From contig JAUJOZ010000038.1 of NCBI GenBank assembly GCA_030447415.1, positions 1 through 43,755 on the forward strand: a stretch of DNA of 43,755 bases, read 5' to 3'. This document shows, one piece after another, positions 27,792 through 34,844 of this stretch; positions within the stretch are counted from its first letter, which is position 1, and each line of letters begins with the position of its first letter. The notes beneath the pieces were generated by a model. The model saw only the letters and a program-made list of their open reading frames with translations, ran no database searches and had not been told where the DNA came from. Both the position numbers and the translations under genes were made by a program. This stretch comes from Thermomicrobiales bacterium. Lineage in GTDB: Bacteria; Chloroflexota; Chloroflexia; Thermomicrobiales; UBA6265.

Positions 27792-28180
27792 GACGAAGTC
27801 GGGAGACGGCCGTCGGGAGGCGACAGCCATGCATTTATCACGGCGAACCGCAGGGTCCGCCGTGATTCCGCGTAACACCATCAGAGCGGCTACCGACGTC
27901 AGCGGCTAGGCAACCCCCCGGCGCGGGACGTGCGCGACGAGCCATGCGCGGTTCCTTCCGGTCGGATCGACGGCACGGTGCCCATCGACACCAAGATCTC
28001 GACCCGGTGTCCCTCGCCGTACCGGGTCCCGGTTGGACCGTGGGGATGAACGTTGGATGGGTCAGCCCGACCAGTTTGCGGCGTTTAGTTCAGCTCCCAG
28101 GGGCGACGAGCGTCGGACAGACACCATAGGGAGATGATCTCCCACTCGCTGAAGGACGACGCGGTGGATGCCAGCGCCCC
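27792..28180. other. Gap between exporter permease and topoisomerase genes
   Basis: No family-like gene is visible. The gap holds two inverted repeats: arms ATCACGGCG and CGCCGTGAT at 27837-27845 and 27858-27866 with a 12-base loop, and the 15-base palindrome GGGAGAT-G-ATCTCCC at 28129-28143. They lie between convergent genes and could form bidirectional transcript ends, although neither has a T-run. Confidence 0.5.
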
Positions 28181-29383
28181 CTACGACGTCTCGTCGTTTT
28201 GCCTGCTCGCGGTCTTGCCGGCTTCGGCTTCGTCCTGCGCCAGACGCTGGCGAAGGAAGGCGAGTACGGCGGCTTCCTCAGCTTTGAGGCGGCTCAGTTT
28301 TTCCTCCAGCTCCGCCTCGACGCGCTCGCGCAAGGTGTGGGCGAGGGAGCCGTCCAGGTAGGCGTCGAGGACGGCGGGGTGGACATAGCACTTGCGGCAG
28401 ACGGCCTTGGTGTTGCCCAACCGTTCCGAGACCGCCTCGATCGCGCGGACGACATTGCGCTTGGCCTGCGTCTCTGAGTCGAACGCCTCGAACTCTCGCA
28501 GCGCCTGGGCGGCGAGAACGGTGCCGGCCCAGGTGCGGAAGTCCTTGGCGGTGAAGTCCTGGCCGGTGATCTCGCGTAGGTAGTCGTTGACGTCGCCGGA
28601 GTCGATCGTCTGCCGGCTCCCGGCGTCATCGACGTACTGAAACAACTCCTGACCGGGCATGTCCTGGCAGCGCTTGACGACCGCGGCGAGGCGGCGGTCC
28701 CGGACGTCGATGCTGTGCTCCTTGCCGCTCTTACCGCGGAAGGTGAAGCGGACGGTTGTCCCCTCGATGTCGACGTGCTCGTCGCGCATGGTCGTTAGAC
28801 CGAACGACTCGTTCGTGCGGGCGTACTCCTCGTTGCCAACGCGGATTAGCGTCGACTCCAGGAGGCGGACGACCGTGGCGAGCACCTTCTCGCGGGGGAG
28901 ACCCGGGCGGGTCAGGTCGCGGTTGGTCCGCTCGCGGATCGCTGGGAGGGCCGCGCCAAAGGCCATCATCCGGCCGTACTTCGTCTCGTCGCGGACCTCG
29001 CGCCAGCGGGGGTGGTAACGGTACTGCTTGCGGCCGCGAGCGTCGCGACCGGTGGCCAGGATGTGGCCGTTCGGATTGGGGCAGATCCAGACATCGGTGT
29101 AGGCGGGGGGGATGCCGAGCGCCTTGATGCGGGCGAGCGTCGCCGGGTCGCGGATCGGTTTGCCGTCGCGGCCGACGTAGCTCCAACCTCGGCCGGCGCG
29201 CTTGCGCCGGATGCCGGGCCCGAGGTCGGTGACGTAGCGGAGTCCGGCCGCCTTGGCCGACTCCACCGGGTCAGTGATCACCTCCGGGAGCGACACGGCG
29301 TCCTCACGCTCCCGATTACCAGCGTCTTCGAACAGTCGCGTATCGCCCTGCCCGACCGGTGCCATCACCACCGCGGTGCTCAC
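28181..29383 (-). CDS. DNA topoisomerase IB
   Basis: This 400-residue eukaryote/poxvirus-like type IB topoisomerase relaxes supercoils through a 3'-phosphotyrosine link. The catalytic Tyr333 is in CRKCYVHPAVLDAYLDG, and the active-site region includes LIRVGNEEYARTNESFGLTT, the FTFRGKSGKEH segment and KDFRTWAGTVLAA. The N-terminal domain has GRGWSYVGRDGKPI and IPPAYTDVWICPNPNGHILA. The GTG start at 29383 is supported by GGAGGA about seven bases upstream. The last 45 residues are charged and may form a coiled coil. It follows two other minus-strand genes with short gaps and may be co-transcribed with them. Confidence 0.93.
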   Translation of the reverse strand: MSTAVVMAPVGQGDTRLFEDAGNREREDAVSLPEVITDPVESAKAAGLRYVTDLGPGIRRKRAGRGWSYVGRDGKPIRDPATLARIKALGIPPAYTDVWICPNPNGHILATGRDARGRKQYRYHPRWREVRDETKYGRMMAFGAALPAIRERTNRDLTRPGLPREKVLATVVRLLESTLIRVGNEEYARTNESFGLTTMRDEHVDIEGTTVRFTFRGKSGKEHSIDVRDRRLAAVVKRCQDMPGQELFQYVDDAGSRQTIDSGDVNDYLREITGQDFTAKDFRTWAGTVLAAQALREFEAFDSETQAKRNVVRAIEAVSERLGNTKAVCRKCYVHPAVLDAYLDGSLAHTLRERVEAELEEKLSRLKAEEAAVLAFLRQRLAQDEAEAGKTASRQNDETS

Positions 29384-29477
29384 CTTCGTCTCCTCCGACA
29401 GGTGCTCGCACCTGGATGGCGAGCGTCATCGCGCTGGGCTCCGCTCTGAGCGAGAGGATCGTTCCCCCATTTCACGC

Positions 29478-29936
29478 CTAGCTTGCCTGGCTTGCCTGCT
29501 TGGGGATGATCGAGATACCGCCACTACGCTCCAGCACGGCGTACTTGATCTGGTCCATCCGCTCCAGTCCTTGGAGCAGGCGCGCCGCCGTCAGGACGTC
29601 CGACTCGTCAATGCGGGCCTTGGCCATGCGGTCCTTGAGCGGCTTACCGTCCTCGACCACGACAAGCGGGACATCGTCGAGCCAGCGGTCCAGCCCAGGC
29701 GACCGTTGCTTCAACACCGAGAGCAGGATATCTATCCCGATCAGCGTCACGATGACGAGAAAGCCGTTGGTAAGCGAGTTGTCGTCGTCGAGCATTGCCT
29801 GCTGGAGCGCCTCACTGAAGATGAGGAGCAACACCAGGTCGAAGGTGGTCGTCTCGGCCAGCGAGCGCTTGCCGGCGATGCGAAACACCAGCAGCAAGAA
29901 GACGTAGACCGCGATGGCACGTAGGACCGACTCCAC
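29478..29936 (-). CDS. DUF421 (YetF-like) membrane protein
   Basis: The 152-residue product begins with a membrane helix ([20 protein letters not shown]), then [20 protein letters not shown] and a second hydrophobic stretch ([19 protein letters not shown]). The soluble C-terminal part contains the DUF421 signature: [20 protein letters not shown] and [20 protein letters not shown]. The family is widespread and associated with stress or spore membranes, but its function is not settled. The GTG start has GGGAGG directly upstream. It sits between a membrane-anchored protein and topoisomerase IB on the same strand. Confidence 0.88.
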   Translation of the reverse strand: MESVLRAIAVYVFLLLVFRIAGKRSLAETTTFDLVLLLIFSEALQQAMLDDDNSLTNGFLVIVTLIGIDILLSVLKQRSPGLDRWLDDVPLVVVEDGKPLKDRMAKARIDESDVLTAARLLQGLERMDQIKYAVLERSGGISIIPKQASQAS

Positions 29937-29976
29937 GGCGCCTCCCTGGCCGTTCGCGGCGGGGCAGATCGCGCCG

Positions 29977-30492
29977 CTACGGATAGATGAACTGGGTGAG
30001 CCGTACGGCTTCGCCGTTCTCGATCCCGGTCTGCCCCTTCTGCCGGCCGAAGCCTTCGTGCCGGACGTGGAAGACGATCGTGACCGGCTCGCTCGGATTG
30101 CTCACCTGGAACACAAAGGTCAGGCGATTTGATTCGACCTCGACCTGGTCGGGCTCGGGAACGATCTCCTCGATGTCCAGCGCTTGGATATAGCCGCTAT
30201 CAAGCCAGATTCGCACCGTGCCGTTCCGCGCGATACCGGGTCCGACATGAATCCGAAGTTGCGTCGGCGCGTGGTAGCGTCCGAAGCGTTCGTACTCCAC
30301 GCGGAGGGCGGCATCTCGGTCACCCGCGAACGCCTTGGACACCGGACCGCGGCTGCCGAGCAGTCCCAGCATGGCCCCGATCACGACCAGAAGGATCACC
30401 AACCAGCCGATACGCTCGGCTGTCCACATCCGTCGCTGGAAGCCAAGATCATGGTCGATCTCAAGGTCACCACCACGCTGCACGTTCGCCAT
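29977..30492 (-). CDS. Membrane-anchored protein of unknown function
   Basis: This 171-residue protein has a charged N-terminus of about 27 residues, one membrane helix ([18 protein letters not shown]), and an extracytoplasmic beta-rich domain of about 120 residues ([20 protein letters not shown], then [15 protein letters not shown] and [20 protein letters not shown]). I do not recognise a named family. GGGAGG just upstream supports ATG 30492. It is 40 bases before the DUF421 gene on the same strand, so a joint operon with that gene and perhaps topoisomerase IB is likely. Confidence 0.75.
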   Translation of the reverse strand: MANVQRGGDLEIDHDLGFQRRMWTAERIGWLVILLVVIGAMLGLLGSRGPVSKAFAGDRDAALRVEYERFGRYHAPTQLRIHVGPGIARNGTVRIWLDSGYIQALDIEEIVPEPDQVEVESNRLTFVFQVSNPSEPVTIVFHVRHEGFGRQKGQTGIENGEAVRLTQFIYP

Positions 30493-30692
30493 CGAACCTC
30501 CCAGCGGGGCGATCCCCAGTCCCGTGCCCTCGTTGGGCGCGGGATGCAAAGGACGTGCCAGCGGGCGAAGCGTCGCCCACTCGTCCTCCGGGCGTCGCAG
30601 CGATGCCTCGCGCCCGATCGCGCCACGAGGTCCGGTCCGCGCTGCTAGACTGCTCTTACCGCGCGAAACCCCGCCTCCAAGGAGCGACGCCC

Positions 30693-31067
30693 GTGACCCG
30701 CTACTGCCCGGCCGGCGACGGCGCGTTCGAGGACTGGGTCGAACGCTGCCCTGAGTGTGGGTTGGCCGTCATCGACCGCGCGCCTGAGGACGCCGTCGCC
30801 GCGCCTGCGCCGACCGGGGACGACCCGATCATCTACCTGGCGACGGTGCCGAACGAGCCGCTGGCCCGGATGTGGGCCGATGTGCTGGCGGACGCGGGGA
30901 TCCGCACGCTGGTCAAGGCCGTGGGACCGGGCTTCGGCGCCTGGGGCTCCGTCGCCACCTTCGAGCACGAGCTCTACGTGCTGCGCTCGCGGCTGGCGGA
31001 AGCGAAGGCGATCGTCCGCGAGCTCGAAGGGGACGGGCCGAGTGAGGACATAGCGCCCGGACAATGA
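30693..31067 (+). CDS. Small zinc-ribbon/DUF2007-like protein
   Basis: This 124-residue protein has a short cysteine-containing start (TRYCPAGDGAFEDWVERCPECG) that looks like a partly lost zinc ribbon, since only one full C-x2-C pair remains. A domain of about 70 residues follows (IIYLATVPNEPLARMWADVL, then EHELYVLRSRLAEAKAIVRE), similar to the DUF2007 putative signal-transducing domain. The GTG at 30693 has AAGGAGCG upstream. It is divergent from the membrane-anchored protein gene, with a 200-base shared upstream region. Confidence 0.7.
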   Translation: MTRYCPAGDGAFEDWVERCPECGLAVIDRAPEDAVAAPAPTGDDPIIYLATVPNEPLARMWADVLADAGIRTLVKAVGPGFGAWGSVATFEHELYVLRSRLAEAKAIVRELEGDGPSEDIAPGQ

Positions 31068-31118
31068 TCGGGCGCTCCTTGCGCCGGCCTCGTCCCGGCC
31101 GCCACGGGCGGGCCGAAT

Positions 31119-31144
31119 GTAGGCGCGCTCAATCGCGCCTCTAC
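31119..31144. repeat. REP-like hairpin with GTAGG...CTAC arms
   Basis: The arms GGCGCG (31122-31127) and CGCGCC (31134-31139) surround the loop CTCAAT, and outer GTA and TAC pair around a two-base bulge. It lies between convergent genes, so it may help end transcripts from both sides. Its outer frame resembles that of the element at 26661. Confidence 0.4.
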
Positions 31145-31240
31145 ACCGGACGACGTCTCGACCTTGTCGCGCCCGTCCTGGCACCTGGCCGTTTCGGCAT
31201 GGCCCTATCCGTCCGACCCGCCGGGCCGGGTGGTGGTCCA

Positions 31241-31603
31241 TCAGCGGTTGCCGCTGGGGTAGGCGATCTCGTATCCCGCGCCACGACGGGGGATCTCGAC
31301 GGCGACGAGCGTGCCGGTGCCGTCCGTGAAGACCCGGACGGTACTGAGCACGCTGCGGGCGTGGAGATCGGCGGAGGGCTCGACGGCGACGTACCGGCCG
31401 CCGGCATCCGCGTTCTCACGGTCGTCCCCGATGTGCAACTCCACGCCGAGCAGCCGCCCGGCCTCACCCACGTCGATCACGGCGGGCAGGAGCCGTTCCT
31501 CGGTGGCTTCGGGTGCCGGATCACGAAGGACAAGGCGGAGTGCGTTGCGCTCCGGGAGGTGGACAACGCCCAAGGCAGTCGTCGCCGGCGTGGGAAGCGA
31601 CAT
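31241..31603 (-). CDS. Hypothetical protein downstream of the archease-like gene
   Basis: This 120-residue protein has no membrane helix. It has a beta-rich pattern (NALRLVLRDPAP, GRLLGVELHIGDD, RSVLSTVRVFTDGTGTLVAV) and ends EIPRRGAGYEIAYPSGNR. I do not recognise a family. It starts six bases after the end of the archease-like gene on the same strand, so the two are probably co-transcribed. The reading frame is intact and ends at TGA. Confidence 0.65.
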   Translation of the reverse strand: MSLPTPATTALGVVHLPERNALRLVLRDPAPEATEERLLPAVIDVGEAGRLLGVELHIGDDRENADAGGRYVAVEPSADLHARSVLSTVRVFTDGTGTLVAVEIPRRGAGYEIAYPSGNR

Positions 31604-31609
31604 GGCTGG

Positions 31610-32115
31610 TCAGCCGGTCGGCGATGGCTCGCGCCGGAGCGCGAAGCGCAACGTCGGGCCGTCCGGGGTTGCCGTCAGCGTCGGGTCGCCGTCGAGGTTT
31701 AACCCGACCGGTGGCGGATCGTCGGCGGGGGTGCCGAGAGCGTAACCCCAGGCGGTGAACCCGCCCTCGTCCGTTTCGAGCACGCCGTCCAGGCGGACAT
31801 GGTCGAGGCCGGTCCCGTGGGCGTCGAGTTGGGCGAGGAGGTCGGCGGCCAACTCGGTGAAGACGGCGGCGAGGTCCTTGCCCTGGCCGCGGATGGGGGC
31901 AGCGGCGCTCGCCGCGTCCTCCGGCTCCTCGGGTGGTGGTGCCGCCATTGAGCCACGGCCAGGCGGCGCGCCGCGGCCACCACCGCGGCCAGGCCGGCGT
32001 TGAGGATCGCTTCCTCGTCGGCGCCGGTGGCGGTCACCCGGGCCACACCGTCCACATCCCACGGGCCGATCTCGTAGGAGCCCGCACCGCCCTCCGTCTC
32101 GTTCGTGTCTGTCAT
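31610..32115 (-). pseudogene. Archease-like (SHS2 fold) protein gene with a frameshift
   Basis: The gene starts at ATG 32115 after GAGGT and reads MTDTNETEGGAGSYEIGPWD then GADEEAILNAGLAAVVAAARR. Around 31950-31965 the sense shifts by one base to another frame, which continues with PPPEEPEDAASAAAPIRGQG, DLAAVFTELAADLLAQLDAH and GFTAWGYALGTPAD to TGA at 31610. Both halves have normal protein composition while the alternatives become Arg/Ser-rich, so a one-base indel is likely. The pattern weakly resembles archease, a co-factor of the RNA ligase RtcB, but no RtcB is in the window. Sequence error cannot be excluded. Confidence 0.5.
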
Positions 32116-32160
32116 CCGCGTGACCTCAATCCGGGTTCACCGGTTCGCCCTGCCGTCACC

Positions 32161-32188
32161 GGGGCGGCACCGGGGCGGCACCGGGGCG
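32161..32188. repeat. Short tandem repeat, 11-base period
   Basis: Two full copies and a partial copy of GGGGCGGCACC lie in the divergent region between the archease-like gene and the YihY gene. The period is close to one helical turn, so binding sites on one DNA face are possible; simple slippage is equally plausible. Confidence 0.5.
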
Positions 32189-32354
32189 AACGATAGCACC
32201 CCCCACGTCGGCGAACGAGCGGCACACGACACGCGGACCTCGGTTGCCCGGGTGACATTTGGTACGCGCCTTGCATTGTGGGCGGTCGGACACGTTGGGA
32301 CGGGATGGGGAACTCGCTGGTCGTGGAGAATCGTCGCGCTCCGGGAGGTCGGCG

Positions 32355-33521
32355 GTGAAGATCGGTCGGATCGACGTGGTTCCGGTGGCAAAGGCGACGT
32401 TCAAGGACTTCCGCGAGGACGACGTGCAGGGGCTGGCCGCCGAGGTCGCCTACCACTTCCTCTTTTCGGTCGTGCCGCTCCTGATTTTCCTCACCGCGCT
32501 TTCTGGGTTCATCAGCCGGCGGGTTGGGGGTGACGACGCCGTCGGCAACATCATGGATTGGCTGTTCAACGAGTCGGGGTTACCCGCCGACGCGGCCAAC
32601 GCGCTGCGGGAACCAATCGAAAACGTGGTCAAGACCCAGGCAGGAGGCTTCCTCTCCCTTGGTGCGGTTCTCGCCCTTTGGAGCGGCAAGAACGCCATCG
32701 CCGCCCTCATGAAGGCGCTTAACGTGGCGTTCGACGTCCGTGAGACGCGGCCATGGTGGAAGAGGACGGCGATCGCGCTCGGGCTGACCGTCGCGTTGGG
32801 ACTTGCCATCGCCGCCTCATCGACGTTTTTCCTTGCCGGCTCCTTCATCGGCGAGCACGTCGCCAACTGGATCGGCCTCGGTGATACGTGGACAACGGTC
32901 TGGAGCGTGCTCCGCTGGCCGTTGATCGCGATTCTGCTGATCGTGGCGCTCGCGTTCTTCTACTGGGCAGGCCCGAACGTCGACGCGCCGTTCAAGTGGC
33001 TGACGCCGGGTTCGGTGCTGGCGGTGCTGCTCTGGGGCGTGGCCACGTTCACCCTCAGCATCTACTTCCAGTACTTCGGCGGCTACGTCGAAGCCTACGG
33101 TGCCCTAGGAGGGGTCCTCGCCTTCGTCTTCTGGCTCTACGTGATGAGTCTGATCCTCCTGTTGGGGGGCGAACTCAACGCCGTCGTGGCACTGATGTAC
33201 GACCCGAAGACGCAGGCCGAGGTCGCGGACCCGGCCAGGGCGGGAAGCGGCGTGAAGACGCGTCGAGCCGCCGGCACGGGCGCGGCCCCATCGGGGCAGC
33301 CGGTCGCGGCAACCGGCGCCACCGTCCCAGACGCCCCGGCAGCGAATCCGTTCCTCGGGGCATGGGCGCCATGGCCCTCGGCGGAACGCGAGGCGCGCCG
33401 AGCGCTCGCGGCCGAGGGGAGCGCCGGGCGACGGCGACGGTTCCGCAGCGCCGTCACAGCGCTTGGCGTCTCGATCGTCTCGGCCGTCTCGGCGGCGATC
33501 TTCGGCGCCCGCCGGCGGTAG
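32355..33521 (+). CDS. YihY/BrkB family membrane protein
   Basis: This 388-residue protein begins FKDFREDDVQGLAAEVAYHF followed by LFSVVPLLIFLTALSGF, a hallmark of the YihY/BrkB family once mislabelled RNase BN. Six membrane helices are visible, with the conserved ending YGALGGVLAFVFWLYVMSLI then LLLGGELNAV. The function is probably transport or envelope-related and is not established. The last 110 residues form a polar Ala/Pro/Arg-rich tail not typical of the core family. GTG 32355 has GGGAGG upstream. Confidence 0.9.
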   Translation: MKIGRIDVVPVAKATFKDFREDDVQGLAAEVAYHFLFSVVPLLIFLTALSGFISRRVGGDDAVGNIMDWLFNESGLPADAANALREPIENVVKTQAGGFLSLGAVLALWSGKNAIAALMKALNVAFDVRETRPWWKRTAIALGLTVALGLAIAASSTFFLAGSFIGEHVANWIGLGDTWTTVWSVLRWPLIAILLIVALAFFYWAGPNVDAPFKWLTPGSVLAVLLWGVATFTLSIYFQYFGGYVEAYGALGGVLAFVFWLYVMSLILLLGGELNAVVALMYDPKTQAEVADPARAGSGVKTRRAAGTGAAPSGQPVAATGATVPDAPAANPFLGAWAPWPSAEREARRALAAEGSAGRRRRFRSAVTALGVSIVSAVSAAIFGARRR

Positions 33522-33571
33522 CCGCGCCGGTACCGCCGTCGTTGGGGCGCGAGGCAGGGAAGGAGGGGAAC

Positions 33572-33856
33572 GTGGTGGGTCACCGCGACGAGCCGGTTGA
33601 CGCGACGCGGGGGAATACCGGCGGGAGCGACCTCCGTCGTTGGAGCCGGAGGACGGTCGGCGACCTGCGCGCCGCGGTGGCGGCCGGCGAGGTCGCCAAG
33701 ACCGAGCTCCAACTGTATGGCCTCGACTGGTCGCAGCTCGAGGACGAGGCAGACGAGACGACCCTGGCCGACGCCTTCGCCCGCCACGGCGCGGTGCTGG
33801 AAACCGGTGACCTCCCGCCAGACGCGACCGGCGACGCCGGCAAGGCAATCCCCTAG
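33572..33856 (+). CDS. Small hypothetical protein
   Basis: The 94-residue product is soluble and charged: RRWSRRTVGDLRAAVAAGEV then TELQLYGLDWSQLEDEADET and LADAFARHGAVLETGD. I do not recognise a family. Two adjacent GTG codons (33572 and 33575) lie a few bases after a strong AAGGAGGGG site, giving good support for translation. It follows the YihY gene by 50 bases and may share its message. Confidence 0.6.
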   Translation: MVGHRDEPVDATRGNTGGSDLRRWSRRTVGDLRAAVAAGEVAKTELQLYGLDWSQLEDEADETTLADAFARHGAVLETGDLPPDATGDAGKAIP

Positions 33857-33951
33857 CGCCCACGGCGCCTCCGCGTGACCGAAGCACGAGGTCACGGGAT
33901 AGAACACACCGAGGGCGACCGGCTTCTGCTGAGGCGCCGGTCTGTCTGCGG

Positions 33952-33967
33952 CGTTCCACGTGGAACG
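33952..33967. promoter_or_regulatory. parS-like centromere site
   Basis: CGTTCCACGTGGAACG is a perfect 16-base palindrome. Its 14-base core GTTCCACGTGGAAC matches the conserved bacterial parS form TGTTnCACGTGnAACA at every core position; only the outermost T and A differ. ParB binds such sites, which usually cluster near the replication origin. It lies between genes, about 220 bases before the second ECF sigma gene. I found only this one full-length match in the window. Confidence 0.65.
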
Positions 33968-34056
33968 TGGGCTAACCGCTCGTTCCCGACGACGACCGTT
34001 CCGCTCCTCGTGATCCGACCGCGGCCGGCGCGAGACGGGGGCGGTCATCGGGTTTC

Positions 34057-34065
34057 TGCTATCCT
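34057..34065 (+). promoter_or_regulatory. Possible extended -10 promoter upstream of the second ECF sigma gene
   Basis: TGCTATCCT fits an extended -10 element (TGn plus TATCCT). No matching -35 is obvious at 16-18 bases. The rest of the 33857-34172 gap holds the parS-like site and no recognisable gene. Confidence 0.3.
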
Positions 34066-34172
34066 GCCGACTGTCCCGGAACCCTGCGCTCCTTGCGCGG
34101 CGCCGGTCGTCCGTGAAACGACTCACGGATACCGTGCGTTACAGCAGCGGAAAGGAGCGCTGGGGCGCTGGG

Positions 34173-34844
34173 ATGGATCTGACGCTTACTTGGACCACAG
34201 GGAGGACGAGGTCCGCTACGGGCTCGCTCCCCGGGGGTGCGGCCTTGGCGGACGACGGCGACCTCGTCGGGCGGGCCCGCGCGGGCGACCAGGTCGCGTT
34301 CGCCCGGCTCTTCGAGCAGTACCACGCCCCCATCCTCAACTACCTGCACCGCATGGTCGGCGATCGTGCCCTGGCCGAGGACCTAACCCAGGACGCCTTT
34401 ATCAAGGCCTACAACGCGCTGCCGGGAACGCGGCCGGACCTGGCGTTCAAGGCCTGGCTCTACCGGATCGCCACCAACACCGCCATCAGCCACCTCCGAC
34501 GCCGCAAGATCGTCCAATGGATCCCCTTCCTGCCGGGCCATGAGCACGCCGGCAGCGAGTCAGTGGAGCGGACGGTTGGTAACCAGCACGACATCGAGCA
34601 GGCGCTCGCGAAGCTGCCCCGGCACTACGCCGCCGTGCTCCTTCTCCGCCATTACCAGGGGCTCTCGTTGGCGGAGACCGCCGCGGCCCTCGACATCACC
34701 GAGAATGCCGCGAAGCTGCGCCTGTTCCGCGCCCGCAAGGCGTTCGCGGAGGTCTACCAGGCCGCGGACTTCGACGTCGTCGCGGCGGACGCGGACATCG
34801 AGGTCCGCTCGGGGTCCGGGTCCCGGCCGGGAGGTCGGCCATGA
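34173..34844 (+). CDS. ECF-type RNA polymerase sigma factor
   Basis: This protein of about 223 residues has sigma region 2 ([20 protein letters not shown], then [17 protein letters not shown] and [20 protein letters not shown]) and region 4 ([20 protein letters not shown], then [20 protein letters not shown]). The start is uncertain: ATG 34173 gives a reasonable protein, GTG 34113 adds 20 residues, and a purine-rich AAAGGAG lies at 34150. The stop overlaps the next start as ATGA, so sigma factor and membrane anti-sigma are translationally coupled. Its sequence clearly differs from the sigma factor at 23.5 kb. Confidence 0.9.
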   Translation: MDLTLTWTTGRTRSATGSLPGGAALADDGDLVGRARAGDQVAFARLFEQYHAPILNYLHRMVGDRALAEDLTQDAFIKAYNALPGTRPDLAFKAWLYRIATNTAISHLRRRKIVQWIPFLPGHEHAGSESVERTVGNQHDIEQALAKLPRHYAAVLLLRHYQGLSLAETAAALDITENAAKLRLFRARKAFAEVYQAADFDVVAADADIEVRSGSGSRPGGRP

